NCBI GenBank assembly: GCA_954871525.1
Contig: OX940864.1
Span: forward strand, 16,424,001-16,488,000
Reading direction: 5' to 3'
DNA from: Parietaria judaica
Lineage: Eukaryota > Streptophyta > Magnoliopsida > Rosales > Urticaceae
Length of the DNA: 64,000 nt
Shown: positions 12,264-23,683 of the stretch, one piece after another
Layout: every line of letters starts with the position of its first letter
Numbering within the stretch: the stretch's first letter is position 1
Made by a program: the position numbers and the translations under genes
Notes under the pieces: generated by a model
Seen by the model: the letters and a program-made list of their open reading frames with translations, nothing else
What the model was told of the DNA's origin: nothing
Databases searched by the model: none

Positions 12264-13637
12264 TGTTATGTGCATTTTTCGTAACATATAAAAATTGGAC
12301 CCATTTTGACAAAAGTCAAAGCTCATCACAAAAGTCAAAGCCCATCACCAAAGCCAAAGAACGGGGGCCGACGAACTAAGACATTGGCGAGGCCCGGAGT
12401 CAAAAAGGCAAAAAGAACAAGCCGACGAGGCGACGAGGCCGACGAGGCGACGAGGCGACAAGCACCCTCGTCATAGCTTGACGAGGGCATAACTTGTAAT
12501 CATTCCACACGACGAGAAGATCCGAGACTACGAAAATCTCCGGGAAATCCTCCGGATTCCCTGAACTCAACACACGGACTCGCAGACAACCGGAAGACAT
12601 CAAAGACGAATCAAGAAACATCGACGACCCCTTTTGCAGGGCTAGAGGCCCGACAACCCCTCTGTAGCAGGGGAGAAATTCGCAGGCCCCTGGAGGTGCA
12701 ATTTCAGGTGCAACTAAGAGGAGATCTAGAATAGAGTCTCAGTCTCGACAAGGGAAGTTGTTCGACGAGTCAACGAAGGAGTCCCTCGCCAGGTGGTCAA
12801 GCTTGGCAACACCCGCGAGGTCGACAAGGAGCATCCCTTAACAGGTTAGGCGCCCTCGCCAACCTCGACAAGGTCGACAAGGAGCACCCCTTGTCAGGTG
12901 AGGCGCCCTCGCCAACCTCGACAAGCTCGACAAGGAGCATCCCTCGTCAGGTTAAGGCCCTCGCCACAGCGGGCTCGCCAACACCAACAAGGTCGACGAA
13001 GAACACATCACGCCAGTAATACCCAACTGTCTGGCCAAGGGTCACCCCCGCGCCGCCGACATCGGCACTTCCAACGAGTCAAACCACGTCGTCATTCACC
13101 TGCCGTTTATCACTAACCCCGAACTACGTGGGACCTGATTCTCTTAAACTAAGATACGTAGGAAGCCTCGCCCAACCATAAGCGACGGGGCACGGGCTCA
13201 ATCTACCCTTTTTTGCAGGTCCTCCCTCGCCATAGGAGCTCGCCAAGGAAGGAGAATCACGAAGAGTCATCAAGACCAACTCGGAGCTTCATCAAGACCG
13301 GAGTTCACCTAGACGAGGATATAGCCAAGACAAGGACTCTGCTCAGACGAGGAGCTTCGCCAAGACAAGGACCTCGCCCGGACTTCGCCACCACGAGGGA
13401 AGTCCGACGAGGAGCTTCGCCGTGATACAGACTTCGCCACCACGAGGGAAGTTCGTCGAGGATCACCAAGGACAGCCCGGAGACTCATCTAAGACGACGG
13501 ATTCGCCTCCAGCTTTGACGATCATTAGTCAACCCCGCGTTGACTCGGCATTCAATTATCCTTGTGTTCAGCGGGTCACTCTCGGGACCCGAACCTTGGA
13601 TCCGATTCTAAGTTAAAGCCATTTTTACGCATTAACA
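12264..13637 (+). mobile_element. Solo LTR, probably Ty3/gypsy Tat-like
   Basis: The 1374-bp segment starts TGTTATGTGC and ends CGCATTAACA, and is flanked by an exact 5-bp duplication GAATG (12259-12263 and 13638-13642). It is GC-richer than its flanks. The block at about 13,115-13,200, containing GAACTACGTGGGACCTGATT and AAGATACGTAGGAAGCCTCG, resembles a conserved block I know from LTRs of Tat/Ogre-type gypsy elements. Internal short tandem repeats of CTCGCCAA/GACGAGG run through it. No internal gag-pol sequence follows, so recombination between LTRs probably removed the rest. Boundaries are well supported; the lineage call is from memory of the motif. Confidence 0.8.
12799..12964. repeat. 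53-bp minisatellite inside the LTR
   Basis: Copies beginning GCCCTCGCCAACCTCGACAA at 12,852 and 12,905 are 53 bp apart, with a more diverged copy before and another after. Each holds GTCGACAAGGAGCA or a close variant. Confidence 0.8.
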
Positions 13638-13642
13638 GAATG

Positions 13643-14350
13643 CATTGTAATTGTATAGCGACTAGCGTTGTGACTTTGGCGGAAATCATCGATTATACAA
13701 CCACCAAAAACCACGATAACATGACAAGTTCATTAGGCATATTTGCGAAAATGCTTCGACTTATAGAAGTAAGATATTCATGTTTAAATAATGAGAAATT
13801 ATGAAAATATATACATAAAAGCATGTTCAAAATGTCGTTTCGGCCAATAAATTAGTTGTCGTTTACAACAAATTCGTCGTTTGTTCAGCGATTAATCGAT
13901 TAAAAACCGTCAAAATTGTAGATTATCGTTACCGACACTTATTGAGGATTATCGACACTGTTCGGTACTTTTCGATGGAAAACCGCCAAAATATTTTTAA
14001 GAATATATTTGCTCAATTTTTATGTGTTAAAATACTAAAAACAAAATCATGTCACAAATGAATACTCAATCAATATTATCATACGCAAACATATGTAAAT
14101 ATAAATATAAGAATAAAATAAATGAAGAGAAACTATGAACGACTCCACTAAACTTTTAAGTGTAATCATATTTCTTCTAAATAGAAAAAAAGAAATACAT
14201 TATAGCAATAAGCTCACAAATTTACAATATGAGAATTCAACATGCATATACTTGTTCTCCCTAAAAAAAATATATGCATATACTTATTTATATCATGGTA
14301 AAATTTGAATTCACATTTACTATTAACACTACACAACATGCATTTCATAA
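13643..14350. other. Intergenic DNA with a hAT-like tip remnant
   Basis: At 13,840-13,990 the motifs CGATTAATCGATTAAAAACC, GATTATCGTTACCG and CTTTTCGATGG match the style of the subterminal repeats in the neighbouring hAT element, but no paired end is visible. No gene is seen. Confidence 0.5.
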
Positions 14351-15189
14351 CTCACGATCAAGGTTCGCATTCTCGACGATTATCGCCGATTATCTCCGAT
14401 TTTCGGTCTTTTCGATAGTTACCGGTAAGTTATCTCCAATGACAGTTATCGTTTTATATACTTTTCGGCGAAAAGCTCGAAAATCGATAAGACATTTACC
14501 AGTCGATTTTCGTTTTTTTCAGTGTTAAAATTTGGTACTTTTCGGTGAAATTAAAAAACAATTTCCTAGGTATAAATTACTCTTTTTTCGGTGAAAAGAG
14601 GGGAAAACCCTCATTTCTCGCCTCTTCTCGCCAGACCCACGCCCAAACTTCTGCCAAGCAACGATTTTCGAACTGGTAAGATGAACGATTTTCGATTGCT
14701 TCCACTCTTTTCAACGATTTCGAGATGAATGGCATATGTTTCTAAAGTTTTTATTTAAGCGTTTTTTACCTAATTTCTTCGTTTTTTTTCTGATTTTTTT
14801 GGTAGATCTAGGACTTATATTGGTAGATCTATATGAATCATGCCTTTTTTTCTTTGATATGTACTCATTTTAACGAATTTGAGAAGATTTGTATGAGTTC
14901 CAAAACTAAAGACTTAATAGTTCATATGAGTTATGTATAACAATGGGTAAAGATTGATATTTTTATCATTTTGAGTTGTTTTTTTTATACGTTCTTGATG
15001 AAAATTAGTTTGTCATTATTTTAGGCAGATTTTTGTATAATATTAGGAAGATTTCTGTATAATATTAGGCAGATTTGAGTATAATTCGAATTTCTTAATA
15101 ATTGTGACAAAAATATTAAAAATATACTTATTGTGATTTGTGAAGTAATTTATTCATTTTTTGGGGTCTTTTCGTTTATTAAATACTTT

Positions 15190-15860
15190 TTGAAATTTTA
15201 ATATGATTTTTTGGTGTATTTTATTTTCAGATTTGAAGGTATTTCGGAATTTTTCATAATTGCGGCAAAAGTGTTTGAAGTTTCTGTTTCGTTTATTTTT
15301 TAGGTAATATACTCATATTTTTGGGTGTTTTCCTTTAGTAAATATTTTTTTAAATATTAATCTGATTTTTTGGTGGAATTTATTTGCAGATTTGAAGGTA
15401 TTTCGGAATTTATCGTAATTGAGGCAAAAGTGTTTGAAGTTTCTGTTTCGTTTATTCATTAGGTAATATACTCATATTTTTGGGTGTTTTCCGAAGTAAA
15501 TATTTTTTTAAATATTAATCTGATTTTTTGGTGGAATTTATTTGCAGATTTGAAGGTATTTCGGAATTTGTCATAATTGCGGCAAAAGTGTTTGAAGTTT
15601 CTGTTTCGTTTATTCATTAGGTAATATACTCATATTTTTGGGTGTTTTCCTTTAGTAAATATTTTTTTAAATATTAATCTGATTTTTTGGTGGAATTTAT
15701 TTGCAGATTTGAAGGTATTTCGGAATTTGTCATAATTGCGGCAAAAGTGTTTGAAGTTTCTGTTTCGTTTATTCATTTGGTAATATACTCATATTTTTGG
15801 GTGTTTTCCTTTAGTAAATATTTTTTTAAATATTAATCTGATTTTTTGGTTGAATATAAT
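15190..15860 (+). repeat. 159-bp tandem array upstream of the hAT transposase
   Basis: ATTTGAAGGTATTTCGG recurs at 15,231, 15,390, 15,548 and 15,707, giving a period of 158-159 bp with a partial fifth unit. Each unit holds an acceptor-like TTGCAG or TTTCAG just before ATTTGAAGG, and a donor-like AGGTAATA (TGGTAATA in the last unit) about 73 bp later. It therefore resembles an exon-plus-intron repeated in the transposase leader. Confidence 0.9.
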
Positions 15861-15975
15861 TTGTTTTTTGAGATAAAAATTGTTATTTGCGGTAAAAGTA
15901 CCTATTTTTGCGATTTGTCTTGTTGTTTTTAACTAGTCTCATAATTCTTATTGTTGTTTAGGTTGAACTTTGAAG

Positions 15976-18900
15976 ATGAGTAAAGACAACATTGCGAGGG
16001 AGCATTGTACTCCTTAGATGGATCCGAGTAACAATTCGGGTTTCAAGTGCAACTACTGCGGGAAGGAGATCAGAGGTGGCGGGATCACTAGAATGAAACA
16101 ACATTTGGCCGGCAACGATAAGAACAAAAATGTCGCGCCGTGTACCGAAGTCCCGAACGATGTGCGGAACCTCATCAGGGAGACTATGCAGAGTGCCCAA
16201 AAGAAGAAGCAGAAGAGGCACGATATGACAGTTAATATACGGGAAAATATTTACCAAAGCGTTGATGATTCTTCCGATGAAGACGAGAGCCAGACGGTGG
16301 ACTATGAAAGAGAAGTAGCACGACAAGTGAGAAAAAGCAGTAAATAGGCAGCGGCCAAACAATGGGAAGAAGACCAGAGCAGAGGCGGTGCAAGCAGCGC
16401 CGGTGCCGCCACCACCCCGGCGCTGTTCGATAGGCCTTCGAAAAAACAGAAAAGACTCGATTTAATGTTTTTACCGAAGACTATTTTGAAGTTGGGCAAG
16501 TCGATAGCCAAATACTTAATCCACAAAGGGGTTCTGTGGTGCCACGCAGACGATCTTATTTTCCGTAACATGTTGTTTTGCGTAGCCGAAGCAGGTAACC
16601 TAATTTATATGATTGTTTGAATTTCCGATTACGTATTAAGTTAACTATTAATAATATTGCATTTTACGAGTGTAGGCGTTGGATGCCCGTATCCCACGTC
16701 AAAGGACATAGCGGGAAAGTATTTGACTCTTGAGTACGATGAATGGCAAAAGTACAAGCAGGATCAGATTCCCGTGTGGCGGAAATTTGGCGTGACGATC
16801 ATGTCGGACGGTTGGACCGGACCGACGAATATGTCAATCCTGAACATCATGATCTTTTCGGCGGGGAGGACAGTGTTTATCAAGGCAATCAACGCATCCT
16901 CCCACGCCAAAAATGCGCATTACTTGGGTAGGATATTTTCTGCAGTGATTGAGGAGATCGGCCCCCATAACGTCGTGCAAATTGTGACCGACAACGCCGC
17001 TGCTTACAAAAGAGCCGGTCAAGATTTGATGGAGAAGTACAATTTGTACTGGACACCGTGCGCTGCTCACTGCATCGACTTGATGTTTCATGACATCGGA
17101 AAAAGGAAGAGCATCGATGAGGCCGTGAAGGGGTGCAGACTCATCACGAAGTTTATCTACAACCACGGCCAGGTGCTCGATACCATGAGGAAGACATGCA
17201 AGGGTGAGATCATCTGTCCGGGGGCGACAAGGTTTGCCACAAATTTTCTCTCCCTGACCAGCTTAAAGGGGAAGAAGGCCGGACTCAAGGCGATGTTTAT
17301 ATCCGATTGGTGGGATACCTCAACGTTCAAGGAGACGAGAGAAGGGAGAGCCGCGGCCACATTATGCTTGAGCGACTCTTTTTGGACTTCGGTTGACAAT
17401 GCCTTGAGCGTGTTCGCCCCCTTGTACACAGCACTCCGGCTCATCGACACCGAGGTGCATCCGACGATGGGTATGGTGTATCGCTTGTTCGAAATCATCG
17501 TGGCGGACCTCCGTGCACTTCAAGGAAAACAATGGGCAATCGAAATTGTGGAGGCGAGATGGCATCGAAACTTGCAGCATCCACTGCATATTGCGGCCCA
17601 CTTTTTGAACCCAAGAATCGCCTACGAACGAGACATTGAGATGCCAGAAAACGCCATCCGAGATGTCACCAGGGTCTACGACCGTTTGTTTCCTCATGAC
17701 GACGTGACACATCTGGCCGTTGAGGTAAGATCTTACTTTAATTTCGTAATTTTACTTCTTGTGATTAAATAAAATGTAACTTACTTTCTTGTATTGTAGT
17801 GTGTGCGGTTTCGTGACGCTGTAGGTCCGTTGCGCGAGCGTTCATGCGTGGCAGCACGGAAGACTCTTGCACCCGGTAAGTTTTACACATCAACATGCTA
17901 AGTTTTACACATGCTAAGTTTTAATTTTTTGATTTATTTACAGCTGAGTGGTGGAGCATATTCGGGAGTCCGTGCCCCACATTGCAGAGGCTAGCAATGC
18001 GGATTTTGTCGCAGACCGCGTCTGCCTCAGCGTGTGAGAGGAACTGGAGCACGTTTGCCCTGATCCACACCAAGCTCCGCAATCGTCTGGCGTACGCGAC
18101 ACTTGAGAAGCTAGTGTTTTGCAACTACAACCAGAAGCTAGCGTTGCGAGACTTGAGGGCGCAGTACGACCAGGTCGACAAAGCCGATCCGTATGAGTAC
18201 CTCACGAAGTCTTTGGCTATGGCCTCTGCAGGTGTTGACTTCGAGGACGCAATTGTAGAGTGGATCCGACCAGTCCACCTCGATGACGAAGATGGCAACC
18301 CAGACCCAGAGATCGCCGAGGAGGCTCGATCATACGGAGTTGTGATCAGCCGAGTCCTTGGTGAGCAAAGACTCGGTCCTACCCCCGACCCCCCGGGGGT
18401 TCATGGAGGAGTTGACTGCGGCTCAACCGCTCCTGGGCCTAGTTCCAGTCAACATCATACTCATACGACTGGTACTCACCGTAGTTCCCCTCCCCATAGC
18501 CCTTCGCATAGTGGCTGGGGTGGGGGTGGGGGAGGAGGTGACACCCAGGGAGGATGGGGTGGTGGCCAGAGAGGTTGGGGAGGTGACACCCAGGGAGGAT
18601 GGGGTGGCTGGCAGAGAGGTACAGGTGATTACTATTCTTCTTCAAATGTATCGTTTATTTTAATTTTGTTGATTGCATGTATATATGAATGTCAACTAAT
18701 ATGTTTACAAAACAGGTGACCTGAACTACGACCCTGCCAACATGGGCTACATTCCCGACCGACAGTACGGCGACCAGCAGTCTCCTCAACAACAAGACGA
18801 CGCATCTTCTGCTGTTGGATTCTACTTTGGAAGTGACTATCACTCTCAGAGCGAGAACCCCGTCGACTCAATGTCTGAGTACTTAGAGACGATGTCTCTG

Positions 18901-19146
18901 GGAACTTCGGTGAGCACTCTGTTTGCAACTCCGCACCCTGTGTTCGAGAACGGTGTCTGGGCGCATCCGTTGTATCCAAATCGTGGCATCTTTACGGAGC
19001 AACACGTATATGATTACCACGTGAGTTACTTCCGTACGCATTTCGAACCACATGGCTTGTTTTGGAACACATATCTGAACATGCATCTGGAAGCAAGTGG
19101 TGCCACCGGTGTTCTGGAAGCCCACAGGAGATCGTCGTTTTTCTGA
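15976..19146 (+). pseudogene. hAT transposase (BED finger, DUF659, hAT C-terminal dimerisation)
   Basis: Five exons: 15976-16594, 16676-17724, 17800-17875, 17944-18624, 18716-19146. They sum to 2856 nt, exactly 952 codons, and every junction keeps frame with GT-AG ends. Exon 1 has a BED-type finger (FKCNYCGKEIRGGG...MKQHLAG). Exon 2 has a DUF659-like region with SDGWT and VTDNAAAYKRAG, which carry acidic residues expected of the RNase H-like core, and a CAAHCIDLMFHDIG motif. Exon 4 has the dimerisation domain (SASACERNWSTFALIHTKLR), then a Gly/Trp-rich tail GGWGGGQRGWGGDTQGGW. Two TAG codons break the frame at 16015-16017 and 16345-16347. Translation could restart at 16018 but would stop at 16345. 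Otherwise the gene is intact, so it decayed recently. Confidence 0.9.
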
Positions 19147-19543
19147 GGTCGGAGAAGTCGGTTTGAGTATTATGTTATCTATCTATTATCTATCTATTAT
19201 GTGTTTGAGTTTTAGACTATGTGTTTGATAGTTTAGACTTTAGACATGTATGAGACTGTTTTAGTAGTGTTTTAGATTTGAGACTAGTGATGGAATTATA
19301 TGTGTGTATGACTTTATTTACATATGTTTTGTGGTATGATATTATAAAAATATTTTGTAAGTTTTCCGTCGAAAAGTATCGAAAAGTGTCGATAATCCGT
19401 CGATAATCTTCGAAAAGTATCGGTAATCGGTAAGCTACAGTATTATAAGTTTTCCGTCGGTTAATCGGTAAGCTATCGATTAATCCGTCGAAAACGGTAA
19501 CCGATTTATCGACAATCTCGGTAAGTTGAACCTTGCTCACGAT

Positions 19544-20067
19544 TGTTGTGAAAAATATCTCAAATAAAAGATAATGTAACATATGTCAAAGAGTGATAGT
19601 TTAAATGGTTGTCTTCATTAGAAGACATTTCCAATATGGATTAGTCAAGTGATTAAATTAAACTCGTTGTTTATAATTAAAGCTTGAAACCTTCTAAAAA
19701 GCAAAGCACAACATGAAGAAGGTAACATTGGAAAGACCGAAAAAGTTTGAATTGTTTTTGAATAACAGGCACATTAGCCATACCTTTTTTAATCTTTGGT
19801 GACACATTCAAGCAAATAACTGTATATAAAACAAAGTGCCACATCGAGCAGAGACAAAAAGAGAGCAGAATAAGGGTATAAAAAGAAATCTTGAATGCTA
19901 AACAATTCAGAGCTTGCCTCAGCGAAATATTAAAACGACAACGATTTGTGGAAAACTTTGTCGATGACCTTACATAAAAGAGTGTATCAAGACTCGCCAA
20001 GATTTGAATGCAATCAAGATTCTCTCTCGAAGAAGCAAATGTTGTACAAAAGCAAAGCCTTTAAATG
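19544..20067. other. Gap between the hAT element and the FK 3' end
   Basis: No gene is seen. The sequence just left of 20,068 is probably the 3' untranslated region of the sterol reductase gene on the minus strand. Confidence 0.5.
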
Positions 20068-20986
20068 TTAATAAACATAGGGCAATATTCTCCAAGGCAC
20101 AAGGGCGCGGTATTCTGCCCAAATCTCTCTGTATTTCTCGGCACAACGAGCCTCATCTCTTCGTTCTCTCCATATGAGTAGAATCAGAAGGTAGATTGGG
20201 TAGAAGTAAGGAACTGGAGAGCTGCAAGATCAATAACTTCTTACAATGTGGACCGTCTATAAAGATTGTATAAATATGTTAATATGAAAAATAAACAAAA
20301 AATATATATATATATATATATTTACCTTATTCCGCACGGTAAACTGAAGGCAAGCGCAAGCAGCAAGTCCCCTAGGTAGTTACAATGCCTTGCAATTCCC
20401 CTTCATACCAAGAATCAAAAGTCAAAAGTTTGTTAAGCTTTTGTAAAAACATAATATGCACATGCACTGGCGGACCCGAGATATAAATCTAGGGAAGGGA
20501 CTCAGTACGCATGATTTGGGGTAATTTTTATTTAAAAATATAGTAGAAATTTGTGTAAAAATATATAATTGTTGTTTCGCTCCTTATAAGCTATAATTTA
20601 ACCAGTGCGGTCCAATTAAGATTGAGTGAGCATAGTACAAAGAGATCGTACCAATAACCGGAAGCGAGCAATTTCCCGCCAACGACCTTTGGAGGCTTTC
20701 CCCATATTAGTGATTTAGGATCCTTTTTGAACACATGCTTTTGCTTATTGGCTCCTCTAAATACCAAATACCTGACCAATTGAGTAGACAACTATATTAA
20801 ATACAAATATATGTACACGAATTTTCGGCCTAATGCTTCAAAATGCTAAGATCAATTTAATTATGAAGTTACCCGATGACAAAGACGAGACAATTCGCTA
20901 CGACTGAAGCGGTTGTTAATTCGACTTTGTTCTTAAGAAGCCACCAACCCTGTTAGGAAGTGAAAAACTAATCAAGTATATTAGGT

Positions 20987-21045
<59 letters not shown>

Positions 21046-23346
21046 ACAGTAATTGAGTAATAAGGTGCACTTTTCCTCCCGACTTTAGTTTTCGGCACAA
21101 ATTCCCCCTAAACTTTAAAAAAGTAACACATTGCCCCTATGTGTTAAAAATAAATAAAAAAATTTGACATCTACGCAACACATAACTTCTAGGATAGTTT
21201 CGTCAGTTTTATTGTTTTATCTCATTGGGGCTTTTCATCCTACATATTTTAGTATATTGATCTCATTATCTTGATAATTGCACACAATTTAGTACTTTCA
21301 GTCACCTTAAACAGGTAGGGGTACTTTGCAACTTTTTGAAAGTGTAAGGGGCATTGCTGCCAAAAGTTAAAGCTCTGGGGGAAAAGAACACTACCATACA
21401 AAGTTCAGGGGGGCATTACCACCAATGACTAAAAAATTACTTGCCTGGATGCTAAAAGTGAAGGGGATCCAAACTAGGTCTCCAAATACAAGCATAAAGC
21501 CTAATCGTTCCGCAATTATGTCCCATCTACATAAGTTAATAATGAGAAATAAAGGTTAGATGCGTGAAGTGACATATTTAAGTGACATAAGTGTCTACGA
21601 GAATCAACCAAACGACGTTATGCGATAAAAATATAAGAAGTTCGGTTTATTTTTGTTGAAAGGACGTGGCAAACTTACGTTGAAGTCATGTACTCCTCAT
21701 GAACAAAGTAGTCCAGAATGTAAAGCTGAAAATAAGTATAAGCAAGAAATTAATAAACGATCAAGCGAGCAAACAGAAAATTTCTCCGAGAATTAATAGA
21801 ATTCAGTCTAAATTACCCCGTTAAAAGTCTGGTACAGGATCATTGACCTATCCATAGTGCCGTCCTTGATACTTCTCGCAAGGACTGACAGATTGATGAG
21901 AAGCCACCCCATCATTCCAGCTCGAACGAAGAAAAATCTGGGAAAAAAACCCGATATTTTGCATCATCAATATCTGAGGAATAATTTGAAGAAAAAAGAT
22001 ATATGAAAGTACTAGAAATATCAGATTGCGTACTTCAGGTCGATACCGAGAAACTGCGGATTCAGCTGGATTCCCAACCACCTGATAAAAACAACAGAAG
22101 GGTCAGTTTCGTCAATACAGTTTCCCCTCAAATTCAAGATCAATCTCATCAGCATCTTCGAAGAACAGAAATCCAAAAGGGTATGATTATAGAGAATTTG
22201 ATTAAAGTCCTAGACGTATTAGCGAATTCATAGTGTGCATCGAAATTCACTTATTTTTCTGTATATTAATATCATAGAAATCAGAGCCGATTTATCGGAA
22301 GTACCAATCTTCTATTAGGTTTCCGGTGATATGCGGCTTCAAGGATGAGCTCTGATGCCTTGAATTGCAGCCCTTAGCATAGAGAGCTAAAGCTACCTAC
22401 ATTACAGTATCCAACAAAGTACGTAAATCTAATATAATTGTTGTTCATAAGGTCTCAAAGCGGTAAAATCACCCGTTGCTTACCACAAAACTGAACAAAA
22501 ACGTGGTGGATAGAAGATCGAGCCCTCTGTCCGAAATCGCCTGCGAACATTTCCACATCATCAGTACATAACCACATTATGTCATTCACAATTTTACCCT
22601 CTCTCCCGTGTCTCTCGGAGTGTTTTTATACCATTCAACATACTTAGACAATCCGTACAAACATTAAAGAAAACGAAGGCATGCGAAAGAAGTAACACGT
22701 TTTACTAGGGAATTTCCGAAATTTACTTCAAGAGATTCCACGTCGCCCCGACCGGAAATTCCCTAGTAAAACGTGTTCTTCTTTCCTTCTTCCCACTTCC
22801 GGAAATACCACGGCAGCGTCCCGAAGCAGGGGCAAATTACGTTTAGCAATGAGAGGATAGTTCAAAGTACAAAGAAGATTGACTAAACTAAGTCAAATAC
22901 TGATCGAATTAGCAATGATATCGCCATGAACGAACCACATACAGTCAAAGAGACAATGTCCATCTTCGCAGCGATCCCAAGCACCGCAATCAGCAAAAGG
23001 AGCGATAACAATCCTGCATTTACACATATGCATACATATATATAAATACAGAATTCGATACACGTTACACTAGTACATTGGTTCCGAGATTACCATTGCA
23101 GCGATAATGGAGACGAGTCCCATCGGCAAGCTTAACACCAGGCACAGCTTTCCCAGGAAGAAGCGATCCGAATATCGCCAAGTACACGAAGAACGACGAC
23201 AGTATCGATACCTTGCGAAGAAAAACAAAATCAAGCTTCAGTTTTTACAGCAACAACTCTCGAATGGCGGAATTGGAGAGATGGGTTTTGAATCTCACGG
23301 AGGCCAGAGAGGGAATCAGGCCGTGGAGAAGCGGAGTGAAATCCAT
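20068..23346 (-). CDS. FK: Delta(14)-sterol reductase, FACKEL type
   Basis: It reduces the C14-C15 double bond of sterol intermediates, in the ER membrane with NADPH, in plant sterol synthesis. Thirteen exons, in gene order: 23346-23299, 23211-23094, 23013-22943, 22540-22484, 22396-22305, 22081-22034, 21937-21817, 21725-21679, 21526-21445, 20949-20873, 20771-20652, 20400-20326, 20221-20068. They sum to 1110 nt, or 369 residues, the length I recall for Arabidopsis FK. Landmarks in order: [137 protein letters not shown] and the end [12 protein letters not shown]4/ERG24 signature regions are present and the protein is rich in membrane segments. One intron (donor at 21444) is GC-AG. The gene appears functional and is divergent from the HD2 gene. 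Confidence 0.96.
20989..21042. repeat. (TA)n microsatellite in an FK intron
   Basis: About 27 TA units in the intron between the exons at 20873-20949 and 21445-21526. Confidence 0.95.
21064..21423. mobile_element. MITE-like insertion with degenerate inverted ends
   Basis: The left end GGTGCACTTTTCCTCCCGAC and the complement of the right end, GGTGGTAATGCCCCCCTGAA, are similar along about 60 bp, including AACTTTNAAAAAGT-type blocks further in. It has no coding content and lies in an FK intron. A clear target duplication was not found. Confidence 0.5.
22685..22785. repeat. 101-bp perfect-arm hairpin in an FK intron
   Basis: The left arm 22685-22718 and right arm 22753-22785 are complementary except for one extra base; both hold ACACGTTTTACTAGGGAATT or its complement. 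The loop is 34 bp. It may be a tiny fold-back insertion. Confidence 0.85.
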
Positions 23347-23683
23347 AATCGAACAGCGAAAAGGCTCGTCTTCTTTATCAGTGTGGAGTGTTGCACGACT
23401 CCATAGCTGGAGAAGTAAAGCTCGAGTGGCTTCAATGGCAGAAAAGCAGAGCACGTGTCGTTTGTCGTATATTGTGTAGGGCTTTCGATACGGACGAGGC
23501 CACTGGTTTTGACCCAGAAACGGAACAGTAATAACTTAGATATTTATGCCGTAAATAAGTGATAATAATAACTTGGGTATATATGCCGTTAATATATATA
23601 TAGCATATTTATGTCTTTCTTGTGAGAGAATTTGAAAAGGGTTGCTCTTAGAAGAAGCTCTGCGAACTTCTCTCTGCTCAACA
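23347..23683. promoter_or_regulatory. Divergent promoter between FK and the HD2 gene
   Basis: Only 337 bp separate the two start codons, so both leaders and both core promoters must fit here unless distal sites are used. A G-box CACGTG lies at 23452-23457 and an AGATATTT motif (short evening-element match) at 23538-23545. An imperfect duplication, AATAACTTNGNTAT...ATGCCGT, lies at 23531-23590, and TATATATA runs at 23580 and 23595. No direct evidence of use. Confidence 0.6.

Larger units (their letters stand above)
14359..19535 (+). mobile_element. Complete hAT transposon (5177 bp)
   Basis: The 8-bp target duplication CTCACGAT is exact at 14351-14358 and 19536-19543. The element begins CAAGGTTCG and the complement of its end begins CAAGGTTCAAC. 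Both ends are crowded with CGATTATCG/CGATAATC motifs (14,375-14,570 and 19,365-19,530), as expected for subterminal transposase binding sites of hAT elements. A single plus-strand transposase gene with introns fills 15,976-19,146. The element looks structurally complete. Two in-frame stops in the transposase suggest it may no longer be autonomous. Confidence 0.95.

Noticed and set aside
12799..13450. CRISPR-like appearance of regularly spaced repeats
   Set aside because: The units are contiguous and diverged without unique spacers, inside a plant LTR. They are minisatellite repeats.
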